DNA from: Flavobacterium aestivum
GTDB taxonomy: Bacteria > Bacteroidota > Bacteroidia > Flavobacteriales > Flavobacteriaceae
Length of the DNA stretch: 64,000 nucleotides
Direction of reading: 5' to 3'
Assembly (NCBI RefSeq): GCF_026870175.2
Contig: NZ_CP113977.2
Location: 1,674,001 to 1,738,000 of the forward strand
The position numbers were made by a program, and so were the translations under genes. The notes beneath the pieces were generated by a model. That model was not told the DNA's origin. It did no database searches and saw only the letters and a list, made by a program, of their open reading frames with translations. Below, piece after piece: positions 51,986 through 60,928 of this stretch; within the stretch, counting starts at the first letter, position 1, and the number at the start of each line of letters is the position of its first letter.

Positions 51986-52028
51986 TGACATTTATCATGC
52001 AATTTTAAAAAGTGGAGTTCTATATTTG
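51986..52028 (+). promoter_or_regulatory. Fnr-type operator and -7 box of the small Cys/Met protein gene
   Basis: TGACATTTATCA (51986-51997, one mismatch) lies exactly 23 bp before TATATTTG (52021-52028), a full match to TAnnTTTG. The box ends only 4 bp before the likely GTG start, implying a leaderless or near-leaderless mRNA. Confidence 0.62.
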
Positions 52029-52032
52029 TGGT

Positions 52033-52407
52033 GTGAAAAAACTTATATTCATACTCATTCTAGCTATTTTTCTAAAGCCAATTTTCCCGGTAATAGAATA
52101 CATGGTCAATTATGAATACATTTCAATGGTACTTTGCGAAAACAAAGCAAAGCCAATGATGCACTGTAACGGAAAATGTCATTTGATGAAAGAATTGGCC
52201 AAGGCTAATGATAATGATAAATCAGATCCTTCAGATAAAAAAGGCTATACTCCTGTTGTCGAGCTGTTGTTTTTTCAAGAGATTAATGCTATTTCGCTTT
52301 TTTCATTATCTCTTTTAGATAAAGAAAAAATGAACTACAATTATTCTAATTTGTATTCTAATATGCATTTGGAATATCTTTTTAGACCACCCATTTTTAT
52401 ATCTTAA
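52033..52407 (+). CDS. Small exported Cys/Met protein upstream of copper genes
   Basis: 124 residues from a GTG at 52033 (VKKLIFILILAIFL); a GTG at 52012 is the only alternative and would add seven polar residues before the hydrophobic start. A hydrophobic N-terminal segment (about 3-20) is followed by VLCENKAKPMMHCNGKCHLMK, with Cys, Met and His that could bind copper, and a charged linker. Small proteins of this kind precede copper or TonB genes in flavobacteria. Function is inferred only. Confidence 0.7.
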   Translation: MKKLIFILILAIFLKPIFPVIEYMVNYEYISMVLCENKAKPMMHCNGKCHLMKELAKANDNDKSDPSDKKGYTPVVELLFFQEINAISLFSLSLLDKEKMNYNYSNLYSNMHLEYLFRPPIFIS

Positions 52408-52531
52408 ATTTTTAGGTTTCTACCGTTTGGATTTTTTCAAAGGGCAGAATTCTTATGGAATCAATTGTTTGCTTTTTTTTAGAATGTCAAACATTATCAA
52501 CATTAAATTTAAAATATAAAAAACACTCAAA

Positions 52532-53389
52532 ATGAAATTTCGATTCAAAAAAAATATTCTATTATTACTATCTATTCTATCTATTCTTGCTATTGCATCT
52601 TGTTCTTCTGACTCTAACGAACCTGTCGTGAATGAACTGGAAGGATTAAACAAATTCCAAGAAGTAACAAATACAACCCATACCATCGAGTTATATAAGC
52701 GCAAAGGTGGTTTAGAACAAGGATTCAACGAAGTAGCCTTTAGAATCAAGGATAATGCAACGGGAGAATATGTAAAAAATGCAACAGCAAGTTGGATGCC
52801 AGTGATGCACATGACTTCTATGACGCATTCTTGTCCTAAATCGGCAATTGAAAAAAAATCTACAGAAGGAACATTATATGAAGGGTATCTTGTTTTTCAA
52901 ATGGCACAAAATGCAACGGAATACTGGGATTTAAAAATTGATTATACCATCAAAGGAGTAGCTTATTCAGTTACTTTTAAAATTGATGTTCCAGCTTCAT
53001 TAAAAAGAAGAATTAATTCTTTTAAAGGTACGGATGGTATGAGATATATAGTTGCCTACGTAGAACCTCATCAGCCTAAAGTTGCGGTAAATGATGTAGA
53101 AGTGGCAATTTTTAAGATGCAGGATATGATGACTTTTCCAGTTGTGGATAATTTAAAATTGAAAATAGATCCAAGAATGCCAAGCATGGGAAATCATAGT
53201 TCTCCCAATAATGTAGATCTGACACAAGCTGTTGCAGGTAAATCGTATAAAGGCAAATTGGCACTTACAATGACAGGTTATTGGAAAATAAACCTGCAAT
53301 TGTTGAACGCTAATAATGAAGTTCTAAAAGGGGAAGCAATTACTGATGCGGTTCCTGAAAGTAGTATTTACTTTGAAATAGAATTCTAA
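52532..53389 (+). CDS. Lipoprotein with two YtkA/FixH-like domains, Met-rich
   Basis: 285 residues. Lipoprotein signal (LSILAIASCSSDS). Two beta-sandwich repeats of YtkA-like type are visible: one with WMPVMHMTSMTHSCPKS and YEGYLVFQMAQNATEYWDLK, one with DPRMPSMGNHSSPNN and YKGKLALTMTGYWKINLQL. The Met/His clusters fit periplasmic copper binding. It stands between the small Cys/Met protein and the TonB receptor, probably a copper-handling set serving NosZ. Family assignment is by pattern. Confidence 0.78.
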   Translation: MKFRFKKNILLLLSILSILAIASCSSDSNEPVVNELEGLNKFQEVTNTTHTIELYKRKGGLEQGFNEVAFRIKDNATGEYVKNATASWMPVMHMTSMTHSCPKSAIEKKSTEGTLYEGYLVFQMAQNATEYWDLKIDYTIKGVAYSVTFKIDVPASLKRRINSFKGTDGMRYIVAYVEPHQPKVAVNDVEVAIFKMQDMMTFPVVDNLKLKIDPRMPSMGNHSSPNNVDLTQAVAGKSYKGKLALTMTGYWKINLQLLNANNEVLKGEAITDAVPESSIYFEIEF

Positions 53390-53397
53390 TAAGAATT

Positions 53398-53436
53398 AAA
53401 AGGCCAAATTATCGATTGCGATTTTTGGCCTTTTTT
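53398..53436 (+). terminator. Terminator after the Met-rich lipoprotein gene
   Basis: aaaaggccaaa pairs with tttttggcctttt and is followed by further T. It lies 9 bp after the stop. Confidence 0.85.
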
Positions 53437-53537
53437 CAAAATTGTAAATCCGTTTTAAATTAAGTAGGATAGGATTACTATCATTAATAACGTTTGTATG
53501 GGTCAAATGATTGTGTACAAACCAATATTTTCGTTCA

Positions 53538-55535
53538 ATGAAAAAACCAATATTTTTCCTTTTGGTGAATTTCTTTATTTCAATAACTCTTTTTGCGCAA
53601 CAAGAACAGCAGGACTCAATTGCTCCCAAAACATTGAATGAAGTTATTGTAATTGGAAAAAAAACAAAGCTATATCAAAAACAAAGCAAACCATTAGCAT
53701 CTATTGATGAATACCTCCAGCAGTCTGCCAAAGTAGATATGATTAAAAGAGGAGGTTATGCTTGGGAACCGATAATCAATAGTATGGCGACTGAAAGAAC
53801 ACTTATCACTATAGATGGGATGCGAATCTTTGGAGCTTGTACAGACAAAATGGATCCTATAACTTCATATGTAGAAGTTTTAAATCTGGCTGAGGCCACA
53901 GTGGTTTCGGGACAACAAGGAGGTTGTCATGGCGCTACAATTGGTGGTGCTATTGATTTGAAAAAGAATCAAAGCAGTTTCACGAATTTAGGATGGAAAA
54001 CTGATTTTAATGCTGGTTATGAAACCAATGGGAATCAAAAAATTGCAGGGGCCGTTGTCAATTTTGTAGACAAATCATTTTATATCGACACTGATTTTAT
54101 GTTTCGAAAAGCGGATAACTATTTTGCGGGAAATAACAAAGAAATAGAATTTTCCCAATTTCAAAAGTTTAATATTTCGGCTTCATCAGGAGTTAAGTTA
54201 GATGCGAATAAAATGCTAAAGGCATCAATTATTTATGATAGAGCAACAGATGTGGGATATCCCGCTTTGCCTATGGATGTTTCTTTGGCAGAAGCATTGA
54301 TAACTTCTCTGAGTTATGAATATGTTCCTGTTGCAAGCACTATTCAATCTTGGGAAACCAAGTTGTATTACAATACGGTTACACACGTTATGGATGATAC
54401 TAAGCGTCCTAATGTGCCAATTCATATGGATATGCCGGGTCGGAGTGATACATATGGAATGTATTCTAAAGCAAAAGGTGTTTTTGGCAAACATAATTTT
54501 ACTGCAGATGTGAGTTCATTCTACAATCGTTCTATTGCCGAAATGACAATGTATCCTAATAATCCAAACGAAAACATAATGTTTATGTACACTTGGCCAG
54601 ACGTTAGGACTTTGTATTACGGATTGTTTCTGGAAGATAACCTAGTATTGAATACGAATTCTAGTTTACTCTTTACCGCAAGTATTGCCAGTCATAGTAA
54701 TAAAGTTGCTAGTCAGTTTGGATTAGAAAGTTTACAGATTTTTTATCCTAACATGAATGCTACTAATAATAGAATTCTAGGTAGTTTTTCAACCCATTAT
54801 AACTATAGTCACAGCGGTTTTGAATGCGGTTTGGGATTAGGATATGGAGAACGGGCACCATCCGTTTCTGAGGGTTATGGATTTTACTTATTCAATAGTT
54901 TTGATGGATACGATTATATAGGAAATCCAGAACTGAAAAACGAACAATCCTTAGAATCGAGTATGTCTTTTGGCTATTCAAAAAGTAAATGGAGTTCGAA
55001 ACTATCGGCAACAGTTTTTTATATGCCCAATTATATAGTAGGCACACCAGACCCTAGTTTAATCCCGATGACCATTGGAGCCAATGGAGTCAAAATATTC
55101 ACAGCTCTAGATTATGCGACTCTGTTTAATATGGATTTGAATTTGGAATATCAAATTTTAGAAACCTTAAAATGGCAAGGGCAGATGGTGTATGCCTATG
55201 GAAAGGATTGCAATAATAGGAATTTGCCTTTTATAAGTCCGTTTAGTTATTCGAGCGCTTTTAATTATTTAAAAAATCGATTTTCGGCAACCCTAGCGGT
55301 TGTTGGAAATGCTACTCAATCGCAATTCAGTCCGTACTATGGTGAAAATAGAACACCAGATTATGCTATTCTAAACAGTTTTATAGGTTATTCTTTTTAT
55401 GTGAAAAACAACAAATGGAATGTTAGGTTAGGAGTTGAGAATATTTTTGATGCTTACTATTCAACTTTTTCAAGTTGGAATAACATTCCGAGCAAAGGAA
55501 GAAATTTTGTTTTGAATTTAAATTTTGGATTGTAA
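53538..55535 (+). CDS. TonB-dependent receptor, NosA/OprC-like (probable copper)
   Basis: 665 residues from the ATG at 53538, which starts the signal peptide MKKPIFFLLVNFFISITLFA. The plug domain contains ITIDGMRIFGACTDKMDPIT and VVSGQQGGCHGATIGGAIDL. These Cys/Met positions resemble the NosA/OprC copper receptors of pseudomonads. A 22-strand type barrel follows and the C terminus ends in FVLNLNFGL. It likely imports copper across the outer membrane for NosZ. Substrate assignment rests on motif likeness and neighbours. Confidence 0.82.
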   Translation: MKKPIFFLLVNFFISITLFAQQEQQDSIAPKTLNEVIVIGKKTKLYQKQSKPLASIDEYLQQSAKVDMIKRGGYAWEPIINSMATERTLITIDGMRIFGACTDKMDPITSYVEVLNLAEATVVSGQQGGCHGATIGGAIDLKKNQSSFTNLGWKTDFNAGYETNGNQKIAGAVVNFVDKSFYIDTDFMFRKADNYFAGNNKEIEFSQFQKFNISASSGVKLDANKMLKASIIYDRATDVGYPALPMDVSLAEALITSLSYEYVPVASTIQSWETKLYYNTVTHVMDDTKRPNVPIHMDMPGRSDTYGMYSKAKGVFGKHNFTADVSSFYNRSIAEMTMYPNNPNENIMFMYTWPDVRTLYYGLFLEDNLVLNTNSSLLFTASIASHSNKVASQFGLESLQIFYPNMNATNNRILGSFSTHYNYSHSGFECGLGLGYGERAPSVSEGYGFYLFNSFDGYDYIGNPELKNEQSLESSMSFGYSKSKWSSKLSATVFYMPNYIVGTPDPSLIPMTIGANGVKIFTALDYATLFNMDLNLEYQILETLKWQGQMVYAYGKDCNNRNLPFISPFSYSSAFNYLKNRFSATLAVVGNATQSQFSPYYGENRTPDYAILNSFIGYSFYVKNNKWNVRLGVENIFDAYYSTFSSWNNIPSKGRNFVLNLNFGL

Positions 55536-55615
55536 TATAAACAAGATGAAATTGTCGATACGCTTTATTCGCTGCTTATAGAGATTTGAAAAAGAGAGAA
55601 GCTTAAGTATTAATT

Positions 55616-55667
55616 TTGCCATTATTTCCTCATTATTGTGTGATTAGGAAATAATGGCAATTTTTTT
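55616..55667. terminator. Bidirectional terminator
   Basis: A perfect 15-bp stem (ttgccattatttcct/aggaaataatggcaa) followed by seven T lies between the converging TonB receptor and DUF1905 genes. Confidence 0.88.
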
Positions 55668-55676
55668 GTTTAGGAA

Positions 55677-56174
55677 TTAAGGCTTTTCTCTACCTATAAA
55701 TCTTTCTTTACCAGTCAGGAAGTTTATGGCTCTTGTGATGTTTTTATCGAGGGTTTCTTTGGTTTTTAGTCTTGATAAATACCGTATAATTTCCTGTTGT
55801 AGAGAAGTGGATAATTGTTCAAAGACCAAATTTGCTTCTTGATTAGCTTTTAGTGCTGTTGCAAAATCATCAGACATTTCAATTGCTCTGCTTTCAGGAT
55901 CAAATGAAACGGTAATTGAAATGATTTCCCCAATTCGTTTTGGGGAATTTTTTAGCATGGTAGTATTTATGTATAGCCGCCATTCACCACTGTACTTCAC
56001 CAGAGTTTGTTTATATGGGTGGTTGTTAATAGTACCTCTTATAGGAATGTGGCCTTTGTCCTTACCTGCTTGCTCAAAAATGCTTTTGAGGATTTTATCG
56101 GGAACAAAAACGAACGGGTTTATCCCGATAATTTCAATTTTTGCTTCAAATGTTATTGTATTGTGTTGTTTCAT
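55677..56174 (-). CDS. DUF1905 / YdeI-type protein
   Basis: 165 residues. Residues 5-95 are a DUF1905 beta-barrel (FVFVPDKILKSIFEQAG, then GHIPIRGTINNHPYKQTL, then KRIGEIISITVSFDPE). The C-terminal half is the YdeI/OmdA-like helical part (FEQLSTSLQQEIIRYLSRLK, then RAINFLTG). Such proteins have been linked to bacteriocin protection or peptide response, without a known mechanism. A truncated copy of its first 19 codons lies at 56824-56901. Confidence 0.88.
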   Translation of the reverse strand: MKQHNTITFEAKIEIIGINPFVFVPDKILKSIFEQAGKDKGHIPIRGTINNHPYKQTLVKYSGEWRLYINTTMLKNSPKRIGEIISITVSFDPESRAIEMSDDFATALKANQEANLVFEQLSTSLQQEIIRYLSRLKTKETLDKNITRAINFLTGKERFIGREKP

Positions 56175-56315
56175 CTTTTGGATTATGGTTCGATTTCGAA
56201 CGCTTATGATTTAAATTCGAGTTATCGGTTAGAGAAGAAATTTACTGTAGCAGCGTGAGATCGGGGAGCGCTTTTCTAAAATAAAATGTAGTTTAATGCG
56301 TCTCTTAAGTAGCTA

Positions 56316-56774
56316 TTATCTCTTTGTGCTTTTATTCTCAATATTTTTTTTAAGATCTATTAACCGTTGTTTTACATTAGTTTGTAAATTATTCTTTGCA
56401 AATTTTGTAAATAGGTTAAACGGAAATCTTAGCGAAAATGAATATAGAAAAACTACTTCTGTTTTATCATTAGGTATTTCATTAAATGTCCATGAACCTA
56501 AAAAGGATTTGAATATAAAAGGTCCTTTGGTCATTTTTATAGCAGTGACTTTTGGTCGGTTGTAAGTCACATATTCGGTTACCATACCCATTCCGTTTTT
56601 AGCAACACAGTATGCTTTAACTCCTTTTTCTGCTTTGATAGCTCCTTCAATTAAGTCTGCTTTTTTTAAAAATGTATCCCAATTTAACCGTTTATTATAG
56701 TTTTGAGTATAATCGAAAACAGACTCTGGTTTTTCGAGAATTAATATAGATTCTGTAAATTTTGTGGCTTTCAT
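56316..56774 (-). CDS. SRPBCC (START-like) family protein
   Basis: 152 residues. A polyketide-cyclase/START-like fold: ESILILEKPESVFDYTQNYN, then LNWDTFLKKADLI, then SFLGSWTFNEIPNDKTEVVF, and a long C-terminal helix. Proteins of this group bind hydrophobic ligands in a deep cavity; the ligand is not predictable. It lies on the minus strand between the DUF1905 gene and that gene's truncated copy. Confidence 0.82.
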   Translation of the reverse strand: MKATKFTESILILEKPESVFDYTQNYNKRLNWDTFLKKADLIEGAIKAEKGVKAYCVAKNGMGMVTEYVTYNRPKVTAIKMTKGPFIFKSFLGSWTFNEIPNDKTEVVFLYSFSLRFPFNLFTKFAKNNLQTNVKQRLIDLKKNIENKSTKR

Positions 56775-56823
56775 TTATTCTAAGGTATGATTACAAATCG
56801 GTGTTATGTTTTCGAGAGAAAAT

Positions 56824-56901
56824 TTACGATATGTTTGCGAGCGGATTCACTCCGATAATTTCAATTTTTGCTTCAAATGTTATTGCATTATGTTGTTTCA
56901 T
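56824..56901 (-). pseudogene. Truncated duplicate of the DUF1905 gene 5' end
   Basis: A 25-codon frame begins MKQHNAITFEAKIEIIGVNP, the same as the DUF1905 protein start except for two changes, then diverges and stops. Base identity covers about 65 bp (56840-56904). The SRPBCC gene lies between the two copies. It is a remnant of a local duplication. Confidence 0.85.
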
Positions 56902-56988
56902 CTTATGGTTTGTGATGAAGTTAAGCTTTATTTTTTTATTGATGATAGCTAGGGTTTACAATTTTTATTGAATCTTATGATTATTGTA

Positions 56989-58077
56989 CTATTCTTCTAC
57001 TTTTTCGGGTTCAATCATTTCTATCCAGGAAAGGAAAAATTTATAGCCCAAGGTCAGGATAACAGCACCTAGGAATAAGCCAATGAATCCGTTGTATATG
57101 AAACCTCCAATGGCGCCAAGAAATATTACGAGCATTGGAGCAGGTGGATTCCCTCTTCCCAAAAAGATTGGTTTCAGGATATTATCAGAAACCAAGGTGA
57201 TACCTATCCAAATGGCAAGAATAGTAGCTGTAGTAGTATCGGTAACCGAAAACATATAGATAACAACAGGAATGGCAATAGGACCAATACCTACTTGTAT
57301 GGTAGCAAGGATAAGACAGATAATAGTAAAAATTCCAGCAAAAGGTACGCCTGCTAAAAAGAATCCTACTCCAACCATTAATGATTGAATTAAGGCTACT
57401 CCCAAAAATCCTTTTACAACATTGCGAATGGTGGCAACGGTGATAAAAGCGTAGTGTTCGCCATTTTTACCTATTAATTTGATGAAGATATTTTTAGAAA
57501 CCGATGTTAAGGATTCAGAATACAATAATAATCCCATAGCAATGATAATGGATATGATGAATTGTAAGATGCCTTTTCCTATTCCTGCCAAGGCAAGTAA
57601 TAACCATTCGCCAACTACTTTTAACTGGTCAGAATATTTAATTATGACCTTAGAAACGTCTACTGAGGCAGTTTGCCAAATCTCTAGTATGGGTTTCGTG
57701 ATAGTGGGCCAGTTCTTGGTGCTTTCTCCCGGTGGTGGAATCAGGTGCCCGTTTGATTGGTAGGAAGTGGTAAAGTTATTGATCTCTTCATATAAGGATT
57801 GGGTTACCAATATGCTGGGAATTACTAAAATGCTGATTAATAGTAAAGCCATAAAAATAATGGCAAAAATCTTTTTGCCTCTAAATATTTTAACTATCGA
57901 TTCGTATATGGGACTCATAGCCACGGCAATAACAATAGCCCATACAATGATTAAAACAAAGGGTTTCAGGATGTCATAACACCAACCGATTAACAAAAAT
58001 AGTACTCCAAGGCGTATAATGGTGTCTGCTATTTTTTCGAAATTAAAACTGTTGAAATTTGAGTTGTTTTGATTCAT
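56989..58077 (-). CDS. AI-2E family transporter
   Basis: 362 residues with about eight membrane helices and the family's conserved parts (FVLIIVWAIVIAVAMSPIYE, then GFLGVALIQSLMVGVGFFLA, then FLGAIGGFIYNGFIGLFLGA). The family (formerly UPF0118/PerM) includes exporters and Na+/H+ antiporters; export of AI-2 is shown only for a few. It stands alone on the minus strand, divergent from the glycogen synthase gene. Confidence 0.93.
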   Translation of the reverse strand: MNQNNSNFNSFNFEKIADTIIRLGVLFLLIGWCYDILKPFVLIIVWAIVIAVAMSPIYESIVKIFRGKKIFAIIFMALLLISILVIPSILVTQSLYEEINNFTTSYQSNGHLIPPPGESTKNWPTITKPILEIWQTASVDVSKVIIKYSDQLKVVGEWLLLALAGIGKGILQFIISIIIAMGLLLYSESLTSVSKNIFIKLIGKNGEHYAFITVATIRNVVKGFLGVALIQSLMVGVGFFLAGVPFAGIFTIICLILATIQVGIGPIAIPVVIYMFSVTDTTTATILAIWIGITLVSDNILKPIFLGRGNPPAPMLVIFLGAIGGFIYNGFIGLFLGAVILTLGYKFFLSWIEMIEPEKVEE

Positions 58078-58498
58078 AAGCGGATATTTTTTGATGAATA
58101 AAAAAACAGAAAATTATTATTAAGCTAATCTAGTTAAATTGTAGTAATTATCAGTATTAAATAATGATGTCTTTTGTGATAAATTTATGGTTTTTGAAAT
58201 ACTAATTTAACCTCGGTTGGTTACATACTTTTAAATTAGGGAGTGAGAAGCTACTTTTTTATGCTAAAATTTTCCAAAAAAATGGTTTGTTACCAGATGA
58301 ATTAAATCTCGGTTTCGTATTTTTACTAGATTGATATTTTTGTGTAGATCAAGGATTTAATCAGTATATTTCAGTTAGATCAAATTCTATAAGCTATAAA
58401 AGGGATTAGATGCAATGTGTATATTGTAAAATTGATTGGTAATGGTCAATAAAGATGTGTAAATTCCATATTCGATAAAAAACAAAAATTATTTGCAT
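58078..58498. other. Intergenic region between divergent genes
   Basis: 421 bases between the AI-2E transporter and glycogen synthase genes. TATTTTTG at 58335-58342 fits the -7 box, but no TTTG stands at the right distance. No RNA gene or terminator was seen. Confidence 0.5.
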
Positions 58499-59725
58499 AT
58501 GAAAATAGCGCTTTATTCTAATGAATTTCCGCCTAATATTTATGGTGGAGCTGGAGTTCATATTGATTTTTTAAGTCAAGAATTGGCTAAACTAACTCAA
58601 GTTGAAGTTAAGTGTTTTGGTGACCAAAATGAAGACAAGGGATCCATGCATATTGAAGGAATTAATTCTTGTTTGAATAAGAGTGATGATCCCGAAAACG
58701 AGCACATTAAGATGTTTCATAATTTAAGTAGAAATGTCGAGATGGCACAAGCGACTCCAGATGCAGATATTATTCATTGCCATACTTGGTATACGCATTT
58801 GGCGGGAGTCTTTAGCAGAGAATTATTGCAAGTACCGTTGATATTGACAGCGCATAGTTTAGAAACACATCGCCCTTGGAAATATGAACAATTAGGGAAT
58901 GGCTATTTTATGTCCAGATGGCTTGAAGCCAATGCCTATAAAACTGCGGATGGTGTGATAGCGGTAAGCGAACAAATGAAAAAAGATGTCATTGAAGCCT
59001 ATGGAGTAGATCCCAATAAAGTTACTGTAATCCATAACGGAATTGATTCTGAGTTTTACAAACCAACTTTTGATGATAATATATTGGCAGAATACGGGAT
59101 TGATCCAAATATTCCGTTTGTGCTTTTTGTAGGTCGAATTACACGTCAAAAAGGAATTTCGTTATTAGTAGAAGCAGCTCAACATTTTAATAGAAATTGT
59201 CAAATTGTACTTTGTGCCGGTGCTCCCGATACTGATGAAATTGCTGTTGAAACTGCAATGCTTATTAATCAGCTTAAGGCGAAAAGAGATGGGGTGATTT
59301 TAATTGCAGAAATGCTGCCTCGTGAAAAAGTCAAAGTGTTATATAGTCATGCCAGAGTTTTTGCTTGTCCCTCGTTGTATGAACCTTTTGGAATTATCAA
59401 TCTAGAAGCTATGGCATGCGGAACACCAGTAGTGGGAAGTCATGTGGGCGGAATTCCTGAAATAGTGGTAGAAGGAGAAACAGGATTTTTGATTCCGTTT
59501 GAAAGTTTTTCGAGGACAGATCTTAATCCAACTGACCCGAGAAGTTTTGAGAAAGCATTTGCTGCGAAAGTGAATATATTGCTGGATAATGAAAAATTAG
59601 CAACAACTATGGGTAAAGCGGGGCGAGTTCGTGTTTTAAAACAATTTAACTGGGAATCTATAGCTAGAATAACGTTTTGCTATTATCAGGAAGTAATTGC
59701 CAGATTTCAAAAAGAACAGGTTTAA
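58499..59725 (+). CDS. glgA: Glycogen synthase (GT4 family)
   Basis: 408 residues from the ATG at 58499; a TTG two codons earlier is less likely. Start MKIALYSNEFPPNIYGGAGV, the acceptor-side HTWYTHLAGVFSR, and the C-terminal sugar-nucleotide site EPFGIINLEAMACGTPVVG with its ExxFGxxxxE pattern. It resembles the short actinobacterial-type glycogen synthase (GlgA/GlgM group), which uses ADP- or UDP-glucose to extend glycogen or make maltose-1-phosphate. No other glg gene is in the window. Confidence 0.9.
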   Translation: MKIALYSNEFPPNIYGGAGVHIDFLSQELAKLTQVEVKCFGDQNEDKGSMHIEGINSCLNKSDDPENEHIKMFHNLSRNVEMAQATPDADIIHCHTWYTHLAGVFSRELLQVPLILTAHSLETHRPWKYEQLGNGYFMSRWLEANAYKTADGVIAVSEQMKKDVIEAYGVDPNKVTVIHNGIDSEFYKPTFDDNILAEYGIDPNIPFVLFVGRITRQKGISLLVEAAQHFNRNCQIVLCAGAPDTDEIAVETAMLINQLKAKRDGVILIAEMLPREKVKVLYSHARVFACPSLYEPFGIINLEAMACGTPVVGSHVGGIPEIVVEGETGFLIPFESFSRTDLNPTDPRSFEKAFAAKVNILLDNEKLATTMGKAGRVRVLKQFNWESIARITFCYYQEVIARFQKEQV

Positions 59726-59735
59726 ATAAATGTCT

Positions 59736-59805
59736 AACCACAAAGTGTACAAAATATTTGCAAAGGTTTGTGAGCCTTGAGATTTTCAATGTACACTTTG
59801 TGGTT
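59736..59805. repeat. Perfect 15-bp palindrome between convergent genes
   Basis: aaccacaaagtgtac (59736-59750) and gtacactttgtggtt (59791-59805) are exact inverted copies around a 40-base loop. It lies between the glycogen synthase and DUF5995 genes and may serve as a two-way stop, though it lacks a clear T-run. Confidence 0.88.
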
Positions 59806-59812
59806 ATAATTT

Positions 59813-60628
59813 TTATTCAATTTCCTCTAAATAAATTATTTTTTTAGAAACGGTTCCTCTTTCAAATAAACGTATGAATTTGAAAGCACTACTAACAAAA
59901 TATCCAGGATTTGAAATTAATCGGGCTACTTCAGTGATTTTGACATCTCTCTCCTGTATGGTGGCTTCTCTTTGATGTTCCGGAAGAGCCACAAACTCAT
60001 TAGCAAATTTCCAAGCGCCATCTCTTGCAGTTTTCATGCTAAAGTCAATAACGATATTGTCAATTTTACCCAATACTTTTAAAACAATAGTCATAGCAGG
60101 CCAAATTTTAGTTAAGGCTTTTTCTACGTTAGCCACGAGATCACTAAGAATGGTATTGATTTGATCGAAGTCTGATTTTAAGGTTTCAATGTTTTCTACA
60201 GTACTAACACGGGCAGAGGCTATTCCCAGATCTAGATTTACGTGAGCGTTGATTCCGAGTAATAGATGTTGCACAACGATAGGCCAAAAGATTTCGGTTT
60301 TTTGAAAAGAGAATTCCCAACACCCGGAAGGTTTTTCGTTTTTTTGGTATTGATAATAGGCGTCTAAATACCGATTAGCAAAAATAACATCCAGTTTTTC
60401 CATTCTTGGTCCATCTTGAAACAAACCATTGGCGATTCCATCTCTTATCTTATAAGTTACTTCTCGATACAATGCGGTAAATAAACCTATGGCACTTTGT
60501 TCTTGTTTTGATGTTTCTATTATTTCATCCAAAAACTGAATGACTTCCTCTATGGTGTTGGCTTGTTTCATACTCATCGATTTTTTAATGCTGTGTTGAA
60601 TTATGCTATGGGTCAAGTCTAAAATCAA
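59813..60628 (-). CDS. DUF5995 family protein
   Basis: 271 residues (possible later start at 60577, MSMKQANT). Helical protein with GLFTALYREVTYKIRDGIAN, then RYLDAYYQYQKNEKPSGCWE and HLLLGINAHVNLDLGIASAR. The NAHVNLDLG segment is characteristic of DUF5995. No signal peptide or membrane helix. The function is unknown. It converges with the glycogen synthase gene. Confidence 0.85.
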   Translation of the reverse strand: MILDLTHSIIQHSIKKSMSMKQANTIEEVIQFLDEIIETSKQEQSAIGLFTALYREVTYKIRDGIANGLFQDGPRMEKLDVIFANRYLDAYYQYQKNEKPSGCWEFSFQKTEIFWPIVVQHLLLGINAHVNLDLGIASARVSTVENIETLKSDFDQINTILSDLVANVEKALTKIWPAMTIVLKVLGKIDNIVIDFSMKTARDGAWKFANEFVALPEHQREATIQERDVKITEVARLISNPGYFVSSAFKFIRLFERGTVSKKIIYLEEIE

Positions 60629-60928
60629 AACAATATTTAGTTCGATGTTTTTATAGAAGCTTAAACCGAAAAATTATGGTGGCGAATATAATTCATTTTT
60701 CGGTTTGTTAAGCTGTTTTTTCTTACGTATTTCATTTGTGAAATTTGTTATTTGATTGTCATTGATAGTTGTTTCTACAAGTCATTCGGCACTATTGATT
60801 TTTTAGAAGAAGTGTCTTTGTTGTAGTTTAAATCTGTATATATTTACGTTCGAAATAATAAAAAACGGCTTGGCTGTATGTCTTCAAGATTTACAAGTGC
60901 TGACCAATAATTTAAAATAAAAAAGAAC
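60629..60928. other. Intergenic region between divergent genes
   Basis: 300 bases without coding frame, tRNA or terminator. It should contain the promoters of the DUF5995 and GNAT genes; no box fits well. Confidence 0.5.
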
